The position numbers and the translations under genes are program-made. The notes beneath the pieces are model-generated. The model searched no databases, had not been told where the DNA came from, and worked only from the letters and a program-made list of their open reading frames with translations. Positions 42,272 through 57,226 of a stretch of DNA of 64,000 nucleotides are shown here, piece by piece; the stretch's first letter is position 1; the number at the start of each line of letters is the position of its first letter. The stretch is taken from positions 19,445,533-19,509,532 of the forward strand of contig OZ025243.1 in assembly GCA_964019155.1 (NCBI GenBank). Direction: 5' to 3'. Origin of the DNA: Osedax fenrisi (lineage: Eukaryota; Annelida; Polychaeta; Sabellida; Siboglinidae).

Positions 42272-42469
42272 ATACTGTTTATAAGGTATGTATACATACT
42301 AGGGGTGTAAATGGTACGAATTGTAATAATACAATCTGCTAATTTTCAATATTTTACACTACCTAAAACTTTGTATTCATAATTACCCGAATCGGATATG
42401 CTACTTATTTTAAAAGTGAGACTTTAAATAATTGCACATGTACATCCCTAATGCATACATTATAGTAAT

Positions 42470-42511
<42 letters not shown>

Positions 42512-43431
42512 CACCTACTTTAATTGTTAAAAATAGTGATATTATTGTAAACAAAGTCATATTTCAATTAATATTGTGTAAACAAATAAATATAAATAAA
42601 TAGATAATAGTTTTTATTAAATTTTAAAGATAATATATTCGTTTAGATTATTTATAAATTAAAAATTAAATTAAATATTTTGTTAATAATAATAACAATA
42701 ATAATAATAATAACTCTAATGCTATATACTAAAACATTTTAACTAATATATAATATATCATAATGTATATATATATATATATAATATTAACATAAGCAAA
42801 ATCAGATATTAAATATACTGGTATTGTATGGCTTAAAATTAATATTTTAATAATAACTTAAAATCGATAAAATAAGTATTACAAACATGTATTAATCATA
42901 ACGCTTTAACCCAGGTGAGTTAAATAAGTGTAATGTTTTAACATCGTTTACATTGTGATAATGTTCTTTTGTTTACTAATCATTTACTGTGTTATGAGTA
43001 TTGTAATTATGGTGATTCATTAGTGTAATGATAATGATTCATTATTTTAATGATAATGATTCATTATTTTAAATATATAGTGATTCATTATTTTCAGCTC
43101 CATTCACTTACTGGTGGAAGATATACTTGTTATTAACAAGGATATAGTGTCCCCCGACTAATCAATTAAAAATCGGGCCTCATTTTACAAAATATACTTA
43201 AAATCAACCACCGATAATAAATGACTAACACCAACTATTTATCACATGTAAATGATAGTAATATTAATAGAAAAGCCCGAGGGTTGGAAAAGGTCTTCGA
43301 TAATAGTAATAGTATACTATTACACTAAGTACTGTTAGATCATCGTTTACTATACCACCGATATGTCACGACGTTATACATTACCCAAAGTGACCATTAT
43401 CATTTCAAACCTACTTGCACGTGACTGACAT

Positions 43432-43630
43432 CACGTGATTAAATAAACGAAACGAGTATAGCCCACGTGATTAAATCAACGAAACGCATATAGACCACGT
43501 GATTAAATAAACGAAACGCGTATAGCCCACGTGATTAAATTAACGAAACGCGTATAGACCACGTGATTAAATTAACGAAACGCGTATAGACCACGTGATT
43601 AAATCAACGAAACGCATATAGGCCACGTAC
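43432..43630. repeat. 32-bp tandem array with CACGTG in every unit
   Basis: cacgtg starts at 43432, 43464, 43496, 43528, 43560 and 43592, with a cacgta at 43624; the spacing is exactly 32 bp each time. The rest of the unit is attaaat, a variable base, then aacgaaacg[ca]. CACGTG is the palindromic E-box of bHLH factors. It is located between the head-to-head Ly6/uPAR and receptor-like genes, beside a GC-richer patch (43630-43720). Confidence 0.93.
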
Positions 43631-43733
43631 CCGCTACGTAAGGACAGCGCGATAACCTCGCCAGCCTTACGAACCCATTCGCGTAGTTGAAGCCTATAGG
43701 CGGAAGAGGCCTATCGCTATTTATCGCTATTAC

Positions 43734-43916
43734 CCCAGCAAACAGTAAGAGCAGCATAATAGCAGTATAACAGCAGCATAATATCCTGACAAATTAATAG
43801 CAGCATAATAGCAGCATAATAGACATTTAATAGCAGCATAATAGCACAATGTAAACATTTGAGGCTCTAGCATTTGCTGTTATGCTGCTATTATGCTGCT
43901 CTTACTGTTTGCTGGG
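43734..43916. mobile_element. CCCAGCAAAC inverted-repeat element, complete copy
   Basis: Starts cccagcaaacagtaagagca and ends with its exact complement tgctcttactgtttgctggg. The 183 bp between are made of agcagcataatag units and their complement, so the whole can fold on itself. Same family as 21708-21975. Non-autonomous DNA transposon, superfamily unknown. Confidence 0.8.
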
Positions 43917-44089
43917 AACATTCGCGCACTATTCTCATATGAATTGTCTAACTACGTATATCATTATTTTTATAAAACTTATTAATAATAGGTCGACCTA
44001 TATTTGAACAACGATTCACTCACGAAATCCATACTTAATATACAACTACTATAGTAACATATATGCACTACACTAAATGATATTTATTA

Positions 44090-44531
44090 CGTAAACCGCC
44101 CAACCCTGACCACCGGCTCTCGGTCCACCGTTATATCACTAACACTGATATTGACGCTAGCACTGACGAACTTAACCTACTCCCCGACAAACCTCGCATA
44201 GGAAACTAAACAAAATCAACTCTTGCGCTTCTTTTGAAACCGATCTCAAACTATTATCATTCACTACTATAGTAGTACTATAGTATGACTATAGTCATAA
44301 GGTCACTATTTCTTAAGGTCACATATATCGTACTATATACTATGTGAAAACTTGGCAGACTTTTCTCTGACAGCATACTTAAAATCCATGCTATATGTAC
44401 ACTGTACATTGTACAGCCCTCAAACCTGTCCCACTTCATGATATATGACTCATAGTCTATGAGTAATAGACCGCCTCACTTGCGTCCACTAATATATGTT
44501 ATCCTCCACCACTCTCATAGGTTTAGTATAG

Positions 44532-44564
<33 letters not shown>

Positions 44565-45170
44565 TATATATATATATTATTACTATATAATTAATGAAAT
44601 ATTGCAAAAACTATCCCCATGTGATCGAAGACCATCAATAGCCACATCAATATGTCAACTACTATTACCGTAGTAATCAAAGACAATATACTTTCTTAAA
44701 TACTGACCATTACCTAGCGGCCTGAAATAACTTTGCAGTCGATGATGTCACCATTCTTATAAACACAACTACGTACAGACATCTACGCCGTACATCGTAC
44801 ATACCACGTACATCTTATACGACGGTGTACGATGTACAAAGACCGCCGTATATCACAACTCTCTCTCTCTCTTTCTCTCTACCGCGGACAAACACTTGCA
44901 ACATCCGGTCTGCATACAGCTGATCCACTAGTTAAATACAACACACACGCACACTACTGTATAACCCGGGTATAAGCTATATGGCGGGCTATGTTTCTTA
45001 TCATTATGTATTAAGTTATTATTATAATTCATATGAAATATATATATAAATGTATATATATATATATTATAATATGGAATATTCTACTGTATCCTACGTT
45101 GTTAATAAGAGTGTCGATTTTTAATTTATTTAAGAAAATATAATTGTAAATAAATATTAGTATTTTCTAC
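44090..45170. other. Intergenic stretch, short palindromes only
   Basis: No gene recognised. Notable items are a cluster of tatagtactatagtatgacta palindromes at 44265-44300, a (CT)n patch at 44860-44880 and (TA)n tracts. It is near the expected start of the Ly6/uPAR gene, but I found no hydrophobic signal-peptide exon. Confidence 0.4.
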
Positions 45171-45202
45171 GGTAGGCCTCTACTTAGTAATACCAAAGCC
45201 CG

Positions 45203-45286
45203 GGCTTTGGTAATACGTATATTTATAGTTATACATTTTTGAATAGGCAAACTAATACCAAAGCTATCGGCTTTGCTATTACTTTG
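45203..45286. repeat. Pair of AATACCAAAGC hairpins
   Basis: taataccaaagcccgggctt followed by its complement forms one perfect hairpin (45190-45215). About 50 bp later taataccaaagctatcggct and tttgctatta form a second, imperfect one. Possible ends of a miniature element. Confidence 0.45.
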
Positions 45287-45420
45287 AAATATGAGATATT
45301 ATGTATGTATACATATGATTATTGTATACAATTGTAAAATCGTAAAATGTCACCTATCTTAAAACTTGTTTTAATAATTAATCTTGTAGGATATCCTTTA
45401 GAATTTAATGTAAATGTTAC

Positions 45421-45468
<48 letters not shown>

Positions 45469-45779
45469 TATATATATTTAATAAATACTATGTATCATTA
45501 TTATTGATATTACGTAATAGCATGACTCGTATTTGTATCGTTTGTATATTTACCAAGAGTAAACATACATACTTATTTAATTTGTGTTTTCTTTTAATTC
45601 ATTCATAAGAGAGTGATAGATAAATAACGCGTTTCCTCTTAATTCTTCTAATATATATTTATTCTAAAATATATATTTCCAAATTCGGATAGTTTATTAT
45701 TATCACTTATGCTATAACACATATATGTATGTTAATTATAGTACCGTGTTATATTGCCACCTTAGCTTTTCAAGCATAG

Positions 45780-46440
45780 GGAGATTTATTTGTTAAACAA
45801 ATCTTCTACATGCTATTATATCGTGCGTCATTCGCTATCATGAGTCATTCACTGGGTTTTCTCTAACGACTTTCCGGCTCTTTCTTTGATGTCGTCTATC
45901 CACATTTTATTTGGCCGGTCTCGCTACTTTCACCTTCTATATTTCCAAAGATTTTCCGAAAGTTGCTTCACAGAATCTTTGATATCGCCTTGTAGGATTA
46001 GACTGGCTAGCCCCTTCCCGGGGTGACATGACAATACCATACCACCATGGTGATCAGATCGATATTGGATCCTGATAGATATTTGATCTCTTACTTCTTT
46101 TTAGTTATTCTGTCTCTATAGATAATTCCCACTAACGTATACGCAAGTTCTTCAAATGTCTTTATTTTGGTTTCAAATTCAGCGGTTAGATTCTATATTT
46201 CGGACGGACTGAGACAAATGTACCGGTATAGTGCGTTGATTAAGCTAAGTGTATTATAATGTATTAGGTATACCTATAGGTATATGAGTCATATAATATG
46301 ACTATAGTCTAATGTGTTTACCTCTCTCCATATTGGCTTCAACTTAATGCATGCTTGCTTTTCCTGAGCTGCTCTAGCTATCCCTTTTTTTTGTAGAACC
46401 TTCTTCAAAGATTATACAACATAATTATTTAGTGTAGTTT
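45780..46440 (-). pseudogene. LINE remnant, post-RT region
   Basis: On the minus strand, from right to left: KKGIARAAQEKQACIKLKPI then WRE (about 46340-46420), LTAEFETKIKTFEELAY and YRDRITKKK (about 46110-46190), and RDRPNKMWIDDIKERAGKSL (about 45860-45930). These are successive blocks of the region after the reverse transcriptase in endonuclease/RT LINEs (LxxLKPIW, LTAELExxIxxFE, RGRxxKxWxDDI). Internal parts are lost. Confidence 0.6.
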
Positions 46441-46551
46441 ACAGTTTGAAGTGTTTCGTTCTGAATGCGAATAATCCATAATTGCTGATAATTGTCAGAA
46501 TTTATCTGCGAGCCAAACGTACTTGCTGTGATAGATATTGCATTTACCAGG

Positions 46552-46591
<40 letters not shown>

Positions 46592-46784
46592 TATATTAAC
46601 GATATTAACGACTGTATTCGCGATAGGTTTCGAGGTGATGCGTTAATGGTCACGTTACGATGATTGACAGTATCGCATCCGATAGTTACGCCCACATATG
46701 TCACGTGTTTACTAGTTACCAGCGAAATTCTACGCGGTTATAAAGAATGCAATAGACGCAGACGGCTACCTCACGTCCACATCG

Positions 46785-46915
46785 ACATATACCGCATACA
46801 TCGACATACACAGGCTATATCGACATACACTGGATATATCGACATAAACCCGATATATCGACATACACGGGCTATATCGACATACACTGGATATATCGAC
46901 ATACACCGGCTACAA
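46785..46915. repeat. 21-bp tandem repeat before the receptor-like gene
   Basis: Six or seven units of atatcgacatacac[gt]gg[ac]t, ending 25 bp before the probable start codon at 46942. It is therefore in the probable 5' leader or core promoter of the gene. Confidence 0.85.
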
Positions 46916-46941
46916 CGAACGTGATTAAGCTATCAACAACA

Positions 46942-46983
46942 ATGGCGACTATTCTAATAATGTTTGTGGCTACATTTCTAAAG
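46942..46983 (+). CDS. Receptor-like gene exon 1: signal peptide
   Basis: ATG with aacaATGG context, then MATILIMFVATFLK, all hydrophobic, ending at a GTATGC donor in phase 0. The short length suggests cleavage within the next exon. Confidence 0.7.
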
Positions 46984-47129
46984 GTATGCGACTCTACCAC
47001 TATACAGAGCATTCTAAATATACGTATATTAATTACAGCGTATAATCAGGGAGGTCATGGAACTCCCTGGTATTATACCATAATATATTGTCGATGTATT
47101 TCGATGTATATTTATATGCTTCATTAGTG

Positions 47130-47160
<31 letters not shown>

Positions 47161-47163
47161 TTA

Positions 47164-47199
<36 letters not shown>

Positions 47200-47530
47200 T
47201 TACATATAGGCTGGTTATTAATACTAGGATATATGGATGGAGATCCCCAGCCATATATCCAACCCCTGGGTAAGGATACACATACATATATAGGGTGCGA
47301 GATATAATGATATCCTGTGGTTGGTAGACAATGTCTACTAGACCAGCAATTAACGGAACATAGTGTACGCACAGACGCCGTGGATATCACGTGGATGTCA
47401 CGTGGATGTCACGGGAGATGCACGTGAGTGCTAACGAGTATGTGATATATGTATTCTCCATTACACTATCTACCAACCATGATAGGCCATCTTCAGGTTT
47501 ATAACTATATATCTCCCACCCTACATCTAT

Positions 47531-47571
<41 letters not shown>

Positions 47572-48153
47572 TACCTATATGTATACATATAAACATACCT
47601 ATGTGTATACATATATGCAAGTGATGACTCACCGGTAAGTATTACGTAATCTAGAAGTATAACACGCCCACAGATGATGTCATGCCAGACGGAATACTGT
47701 CTACAGGCAACAGTTACAGATAGCGACGAACCTTCCTGTAATGTCACGGAAGACGATGTATTCGTCAATTTCGACACCAGTAAGTATATATTGATTGATT
47801 GGGTGATTGATTGCGTAGTTTTAGCGAGGACACGGAATGTCCTTGCCTTTAGTTTATAATATATTATAGTATTTTATAATATAGTATGTCAATGTATACA
47901 TTATGTGTATTCAATGTATACACTATAGTGTACATAATGTTAAATAATAATAATAATATAAATACCGACGTAGATTTCAACGTAGACTTTTTTAAATATA
48001 ACACATTTCAACGCACGTCAACACGTGGCAACGTGTGTCGATATATGTCAAACTAATGTGTCAACATATGTGTCAACGTATGTGACGTCACTCCTATATA
48101 GTATTCGTAGCACGTATCAGTTGTAATGGTTGTCAAGTATACTTTATACAAGT

Positions 48154-48216
<63 letters not shown>

Positions 48217-48785
48217 GTGTGTTTATATAGACATATACGTAAATACATATATGTCTATGCTATATATATATAATATACGATGTATACATGTACATTGCAT
48301 ACACACACGTTTGAGTCACGTACTATATATATATCACTCATATATTAGTCATATATAACAGTATGATCATATAGTATACTGACTTACTTAGTACAGCATA
48401 CTGTGTGATCTATAGCCTACTGATTACCGAGTTACTGCGATATCGTATACGACGTTACCATAGTGACGCAATACTGAGCCGATAGCATTGTTGTGACATA
48501 ATGTACGCGTCACGTGTCATACACTAGTCAGTATACTGACACCTTGACATTATACTGACACATCGACAGTATACTGACACCTTGACGGGTACACCACGCT
48601 ACACCTACACGGTAATAAACGCCGTAGACCAAGTATGGCAAGACGTACGGCAAGACCACGTACGAGACCGTACAACGTACAATGTATACATTGTACGTTG
48701 TCTTGCCACGTGCACGTTAAGGTATACCTTATATAGTACACATTTATATAGTCTGTCTACTACTGCATATGCATACTCCATTGTG

Positions 48786-48837
<52 letters not shown>

Positions 48838-51800
48838 GTTTACAGGATTCGAAGGAGAGCTATGTTTAAAGAACTTCCCATGCGAAATGAGTTAGTATTA
48901 ATAGCGACACTACTATAGTAGTATTCTAAAATGGTGGTATAGATACTATACTATAGTATAGTATAGTATAGGCTATAGTGCTACGTACATTGTACGTAGT
49001 ACAATCAGTGTTGGGCGTCGTTCCCGTTCTGGAACGCCGTTCCTTTTGGAACGGGAATGGGAACGGATATAAAAATAGGAACTGGATCGGGAAATCTGAA
49101 AGGAACGGATACTGAATAATGAACGGGAACGAGGAACGGGAATGCTTAGATAGAAATATAGGAACTAGTTCAAGTGGAACGCGTTCCTTTACAAGTAGGG
49201 GAAAGTAACCTAATACGGACACTTTAACAATAAATGGTCTTAACTTTTTATGACTCATTATTTTTATTCAAAAATTACAATATATTAATATTATATGATT
49301 ATAGATATTATTGTAATTTTAAAATTTTATTTAATATTTTAATACCATAGATAACGGTGGTGTCCGTATTCGGTACCCATGTCCGAATACGGACACCCTG
49401 TATTATAATACGGACACCCTATATACCATTAGATAAACTATGTATTATTGATGAATCAGTCAGACAAATTACAATTACGTTATTTATAATTAATTTTATA
49501 AAAAATATATTGTAATTTAATTAGTTAATAATTTATTTATTTTTATTATTTTTTAATTAATAATACAATTTAAGTATATAAATAATAATTGTTTAAGAAT
49601 TATCTTTATTGGTGGTATTAATATTATAACGCACGCGATTTTTATTAAAATCAGAATTGTTCATACGCTGCGCACTGATTGGTTACAGGGTGTCCGTATT
49701 AAGATATTTAGAGTGTCCGTATTAGGAACTTATATGACCTCTAGATATATGCTTATAACTTAATAAATATTTGATAAAAATTATAGAAATTAAAAATACA
49801 ATTTTTAGAATGCTTTATTTTTTAATAATATAGTGTAATATTTTATATCGATACATTTGTATAATCTTGAGAAGGTTTTAAGTTGAAATTTTTTTTCATA
49901 AATTTAAAAACGTAATAAAAAAATCAGTTTATTGGATATATTAGCAATATTTTGTATAATTCAAAAATAAAAAATACTTTTTTAGACTATTTTTATAATT
50001 ATGAATATTTTATTCATTAACATTTTTTTTGTAGGATTTATGGTTTCTGAGATACCGAGAGTGTCCGTATTCGGGCACTGTCCGTATTCGGTTACTTTCC
50101 CCTACGGAGATTTATATAGTATTACTTCAAGATATTTTGTATAATCTATTACAATATAAATAAAGAATTACAACGATTAGAATTACAATTATAATAAAAG
50201 TTTTAATATAATAAACACATATACACTAATTTAACATTTAATGCATATTTCCACATAATACTACCAATATACTCGAATGTTTTATCGCCAATTGTATTTC
50301 TTTTTTCACTATTAATGTGTGTTGCTACTAGCTAGAGAACACATTCGTTCGACAGGTGCTGAAGATGGCAATATACAATTATATGTTATAAATATTTGCT
50401 TTATTATTTTATAATTATTAAACATACATAATTCCTTGCATTACTATTCAAATAACGAATTGAGTTTATTACCATTGGTAATAAATTAATTGGTAATTTA
50501 CAAATTAGATTTGAAAGATTCAAATCATACTGAGTCATGTATTATTAATTAGGTCCATTTGTTTGAACTATAGACTATATTTAAATATAGTTATATATAT
50601 ATAGAAAGTATTATATAGTTTGTAATATGGATTCAAATCATACTGATTCATGTATTATTAATTAGGTCCATTTGTTAGAACTATAGACTATATTTAACTA
50701 TATATAGAGTATTATATAGTTTGTAATATGGATACTGTGCATTGTACACTGTATACAGTGTATACTGTACATTTTAGATTATACTTTATAGATTATGTAT
50801 ATTTTACACTGTGTATAATTTACCGTACGGTATTACCGGATAATCCGGTAATATCGTGTACTTACAGTTGGACTTATTCCGTAAAATAGTCACTATACAC
50901 TGTTTAGTAGGTACTGTACAGTGTACACTGTATACTGTATAGAGTACATTGTGAAGTATAAAGTGTATACTGTATTATATGAATAATAAAAACTAAAACT
51001 TGAACGTTACATATCAAAGGAACGGGAACGGGAAATGTAACGGGTAATATAAAAAGAACGGGAACGGGAACGGGAAGGGATAATATAAAATGAACGGAAA
51101 CGGGAACGGGAACGTATAAATTAAAAGGAACGGGAACGGGAAAGGATAAAACTAATAGAACGTGAACGGGAACGGATAGCGCTAACAAAGTAACGTTGCC
51201 CAACACTGCGTACAATACAGCGTAGACTATGCACGCGTTACAGTATACTGTATATATATACTTTATACAGATAGTATACTACCTATAGTACTATATATAT
51301 ACTTTATACAGATAGTATACTACCTATAGTACTATATATACTTCATACAGATAGTATACTACCTATAGTACTATATATACTTCATACAGATAGTATACTA
51401 CCTATAGTACTATATATACTTCATACAGATAGTATACTACCTATAGTACTATATATACTTCATACAGATAGTATACTACCTATAGTACTATATATACTTT
51501 ATACAGATAGTATACTACCTATAGTACTATATATACTTCATACAGATAGTATACTACCTATAGTACTATATATACTTCATACAGATAGTATACTACCTAT
51601 AGTACTATATATACTTCATACAGATAGTATACTACCTATAGTACTATATATACTTCATACAGATAGTATACTACCTATAGTACTATATATACTTTATACA
51701 GATAGTATACTACCTATAGTACTATATATACTTCATACAGATAGTATACTACCTATAGTACTATATATACTTTATACAGATAGTATACTACCTATAGTAC

Positions 51801-53938
51801 TATATATACTTTATACAGATAGTATACTACCTATAGTACTATATATACTTTATACAGATAGTATACTACCTATAGTACTATATATACTTCATACAGATAG
51901 TATACTACCTATAGTACTATATATACTTCATACAGATAGTATACTACCTATAGTACTATATATACTTCATACAGATAGTATACTACCTATAGTACTATAT
52001 ATACTTTATACAGATAGTATACTACCTATAGTACTATATATACTTCATACAGATAGTATACTACCTATAGTACTATATATACTTTATACAGATAGTATAC
52101 TACCTATAGTACTATATATACTTTATACAGATAGTATACTACCTATAGTACTATATATACTTCATACAGATAGTATACTACCTATAGTACTATATATACT
52201 TTATACAGATAGTATACTACCTATAGTACTATATATACTTTATACAGATAGTATACTACCTATAGTACTATATATACTTTATACAGATAGTATACTACCT
52301 ATAGTACTATATATACTTTATACAGATAGTATACTACCTATAGTACTATATATACTTTATACAGATAGTATACTACCTATAGTACTATATATACTTTATA
52401 CAGATAGTATACTACCTATAGTACTATATATACTTCATACAGATAGTATACTACCTATAGTACTATATATACTTTATACAGATAGTATACTACCTATAGT
52501 ACTATATATACTTTATACAGATAGTATACTACCTATAGTACTATATATACTTTATACAGATAGTATACTACCTATAGTACTATATATACTTCATACAGAT
52601 AGTATACTACCTATAGTACTATATATACTTCATACAGATAGTATACTACCTATAGTACTATATATACTTCATACAGATAGTATACTACCTATAGTACTAC
52701 ATATACTTCATACAGATAGTATACTACCTATAGTACTATATATACTTCATACAGATAGTATACTACCTATAGTACTATATATACTTCATACAGATAGTAT
52801 ACTACCTATAGTACTATATATACTTCATACAGATAGTATACTACCTATAGTACTATATATACTTCATACAGATAGTATACTACCTATAGTACTATATATA
52901 CTTTATACAGATAGTATACTACCTATAGTACTATATATACTTTATACAGATAGTATACTACCTATAGTACTATATATACTTTATACAGATAGTATACTAC
53001 CTATAGTACTATATATATAGTACACTGTAGAGTAAGGCGGATTTAGTATTGCGTTTTCCGTTAAAGAATACAAATACTTGTTAGTACGAGTTGCGTGTCG
53101 TATGGAAATATAATCGTTTTAGAAAGCGAAATCCAAAAACAAAATTAAAATTCACATATCGGGCGACGAGCACCGTTGTTTTGCTAATGACTCATACTTC
53201 ATTGGTTTCGTTTGAAACTTGATTAACAGTAATACGATGTAAGTTAATGGCGCGATGTACGCTCAGTGTATACGTATAGCCGTAGCTTAGTATATTCATC
53301 CGAGTTGCATGTATAATATACATTGTATATCTCAATAAAAATATTCATAACACAGATCAATCTATTATATATTCACTCTTTGTTTATATAGATATATCAA
53401 TTAGACGTATTACCATTTGAAAGGTATACCTATCCAACAGTATACTAGTATTACTATAGTTGTTACAATTGTAATGTTATTCATAACTGTAGAATATATT
53501 TTATAAGAAAATTAAATAATATATATATATATATATATATATGTTATTTGAATACTGGATAAGTCGGACTTTTTATAAATTGTCAGAAATGTTTACTTGT
53601 ATATATATATATTACTTATACATTTATAAATGTTAAGCTTTATATTATACTCTTTGTAATTGTAGTCTATTAACTAAATCATTAGTTAACCCCGTCCACA
53701 CAACGCTTGCACTAACTCCAGATTACTAACTAATGACTAACCCCCCCCCCCGCACACAAAGAGGCTAACGATTGTCCAATAGGAATGCGTTGCGAAAAGA
53801 ACGTATGCGAGCCGTGCGAGATTGGGACGCCATTTTGTAACGGCGACCACGTGATTACCACCATTACGTTGACAAATTCCACCGCCAGGGTATTATTCAT
53901 TATATCGTTATATATATAAAGACTATATATTATCTATA

Positions 53939-53972
<34 letters not shown>

Positions 53973-54032
53973 TATCCTATCGTATCGTTCTTATGGCGCA
54001 CTACTTGTTATCAATTGAAGAATATTCATATG

Positions 54033-54074
<42 letters not shown>

Positions 54075-54372
54075 ATATTTATTTATTTAAATCACACATA
54101 TATATATATATATATATATTGAATAATATACAAATAGCGGATATAAACGAACCCCTGTGTATGTCATAGTCTTGTATATATTGTAAATAACTGTGAGTAT
54201 ATTTTATTAAAAACAAATAGTACAGCAACAACAAAATGTTGAATTATAATTTATTAAGTTATTATTTTATTAAGTTATTTAAAAACATTAGGGAAAACAC
54301 AATAACTGCTTGCAGATATATACCCCATGGGCTTGCCTAGGGTCAAACCCGGTATACCCGGTATACGCCAGG

Positions 54373-54413
<41 letters not shown>

Positions 54414-57195
54414 GGGCCGGCTTAAGCATACTATGGAAAAAACACATGGGCCCCATAATAATTTTTATAACTTATTAATAGAGTCATTCTAGCAATAACT
54501 AATATATTTATAACTATTAAATTTATATATATAAATGATATAGGTTAGTTATATATTATTATTCTATGAATAATACAATTATGTACAAATATTTAAAATC
54601 TTTAAATTTTGAGTTTTATAAATGTTAGTTTTTCATATATATTTACATGTTTCGTGTGAAGGAGGTTCCCTTTAAGATATGTATAATATATAGAGGGGAT
54701 GGACATATATATTAAGTTGCACCCTTAAATTCATTTCAATATAATATTGTATACGATAATAAATAAATTAATTAGTAAAAAATAAAAATGATATAAGTAT
54801 AATTAAATATTTATATTACTCGATTTCATCTATAAAAAATGAGTAGTATGTATTAATATAAATTTCATTACTTAGCTTTGATTATGAAGATGATCTATAC
54901 ATATGTATACCTATAAGTATATACTTAAAAGTATGTATTATGTCAGAAAATGTCATAGACAATTATTTATAAGTTTAAGTTTCGAGAAGCTTAAGCTATT
55001 ATCTCTCAAGTTTAATTATTTGCCATTAAAATACAAGGTATATTCGGCTGAAAATGTCTACATTTGTATATACATCTATCCCACCATATATTGTATATAA
55101 TAGTGTTTGGATGGTCCATTCCGTTGAAGTGTATATCAATACAGTATAATATATATATTAAAACAATGTTATATACCTACTTATCAATTACATTTTCAAA
55201 TATTGGTAGAAAAGAGTTATTTTGAACTTGCATATGATGTATGATGTAAATTCAATATTTGATCAAGTGATATAATTATACTAATTCTTTTGTAATTTGT
55301 TTTGTTTGTATACTCCAATAAAATCCTCATAATCATTTATTTTCTCGCCTCATGTATTTAATAAGTATATACATATTTTTTATTACTGCTATTATTTTCT
55401 CAATTGAACCTAATTGCAATACTTTCATGATCGACTTTATTCTACAAAGTAATTAGCTTCACGTTTTTCATAATATTGAAGTATAAAATTCTTGCATTTT
55501 AATGAATAAATACATTGACTCTAGTAATTTACGTAAAGTAAGTATAATATCAGTATAATATCAGATATATATCGTAGTTATTTAACTTATGTAATAATAG
55601 GAATTCCACAATATAATGCACTATCGTTATTATATTATAATAGCATTATAATGCTATAGTTTGTGATGACCATATTATATTCGATAATTCTTTTAATACA
55701 AAATAGTATATCCTTTTTTTAATCTAGATGTTAAAATATTATATATTTAGGTTTGCTAAATAAACTATATTGATTTGGTATGAAATCAAAAATATTGCTG
55801 CAATTGTAGTTGATTCAACGGTATTTTGCCCAACTAGATTTAACAAAGGCGCAGCTCAGGGGGTCCGTATTGCCAATAGACTATGGTTTATTATGAAATA
55901 TTGCATTTCATTTAATATTCCAGACATATTGCTAAAATTGTCATAATATTGAGCTCTATAATCTTTTATATTTATATTATTATTAAAAAATATTCTAATA
56001 AATCATTAGCTAAATATTTACCAGTGTGATAATTAATCTCTAGGTAGGGATTATATCCTATCCTTTTTCTCCCAATCTCATTTTTACATCAATAAATATT
56101 AAATAATCATACCTTACTTGGCATATATGATGACGTATATTGTTAACTGATCTATATGTGATATATCTTGAGTTGAGTCCACTGATATACTATATACTAT
56201 ATAATATTTTGAATTTTTATTTCTTCAATAATTTATATCTTACCTGTTCTCATTTTAATATCGTCATTGTGGGCGTGTATATGTAAATAGATATACGAGG
56301 GTGATGTTAATATAATAATTCATTTGTAAGTAGCCTACTAGTTAGCTAATTACAACAACAAAATCCTTTAGTTTTATATATGTAAATATTCTAGTAAAAA
56401 GATAATAATTTTTTTTACATAATTTCATTAACTAATAGGTAATTATTAAAAAAAAACTATAAAGCAGAATACTCATATTTGAATTGAACTATATACATAT
56501 ATATATATATATATATACACTACAAAATATAATAATATATACACTATAACAAGACACATATTTTTTTAATACGCCCGCGTAGATAGAGACAATTTAATTA
56601 CTATTATACATCTATATAAAATACCGTTTTTTCGTAATTTATAATCAATATAATTCTTTAAATATTTCAGAAATTATAGTTACCATATATCTGAATCATT
56701 TTAATTTTAATAAAAAAAAACGTTAATAAATATTTTTTTCTCGATGTAGGTTAATAATCCTAGTGGTTAATAATCCTTTAATACATTTATCTAGTATCAT
56801 TAATGGCTTCCAGGTTTATCAATCAAATATTTATCAATTCGTTTCATACTATTTATGTGTGAGGTAGTATATGGTATTCACTATTAACATGTGCTCCAAT
56901 ATATTCATTTATGTGTTACCATAATATCTTCATGTAAATTTTGAAATTTTTGTAAAATTCACTTTTCTCATATGCCTAAATAACTCATATTTAATTAATT
57001 TATTATATTATTTTTATTTGTTTAATTAAAATTAATAGTATATAAGGAAATAGAATGTATAAAAATACTGTTTATAAATATTTTTTTTTTAATAAATAGT
57101 AAAAAATGTTTCTCAAATAATTTATGGGCCCCCAAAATGTTGGGCCCCGGGCAATTGCCCGGTTTGCCCCCCTCCTTGAGCCGGCCCTGTATATG

Positions 57196-57226
<31 letters not shown>

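Noticed and set aside
43432..43630. CRISPR-like array
   Set aside because: The 32-bp unit is repeated without unique spacers, and the genome is clearly eukaryotic. It is a minisatellite.
47033..47777. Tyr/Ile-rich minus-strand open frames
   Set aside because: Translations of (TA)n tracts (IYIYIY runs). Many similar frames in the window were dropped for the same reason.
48926..51215. Pro/Phe/Val-rich proteins in the 49-51 kb region
   Set aside because: They are translations of the gggaacggg subterminal repeats of the hAT-like element.
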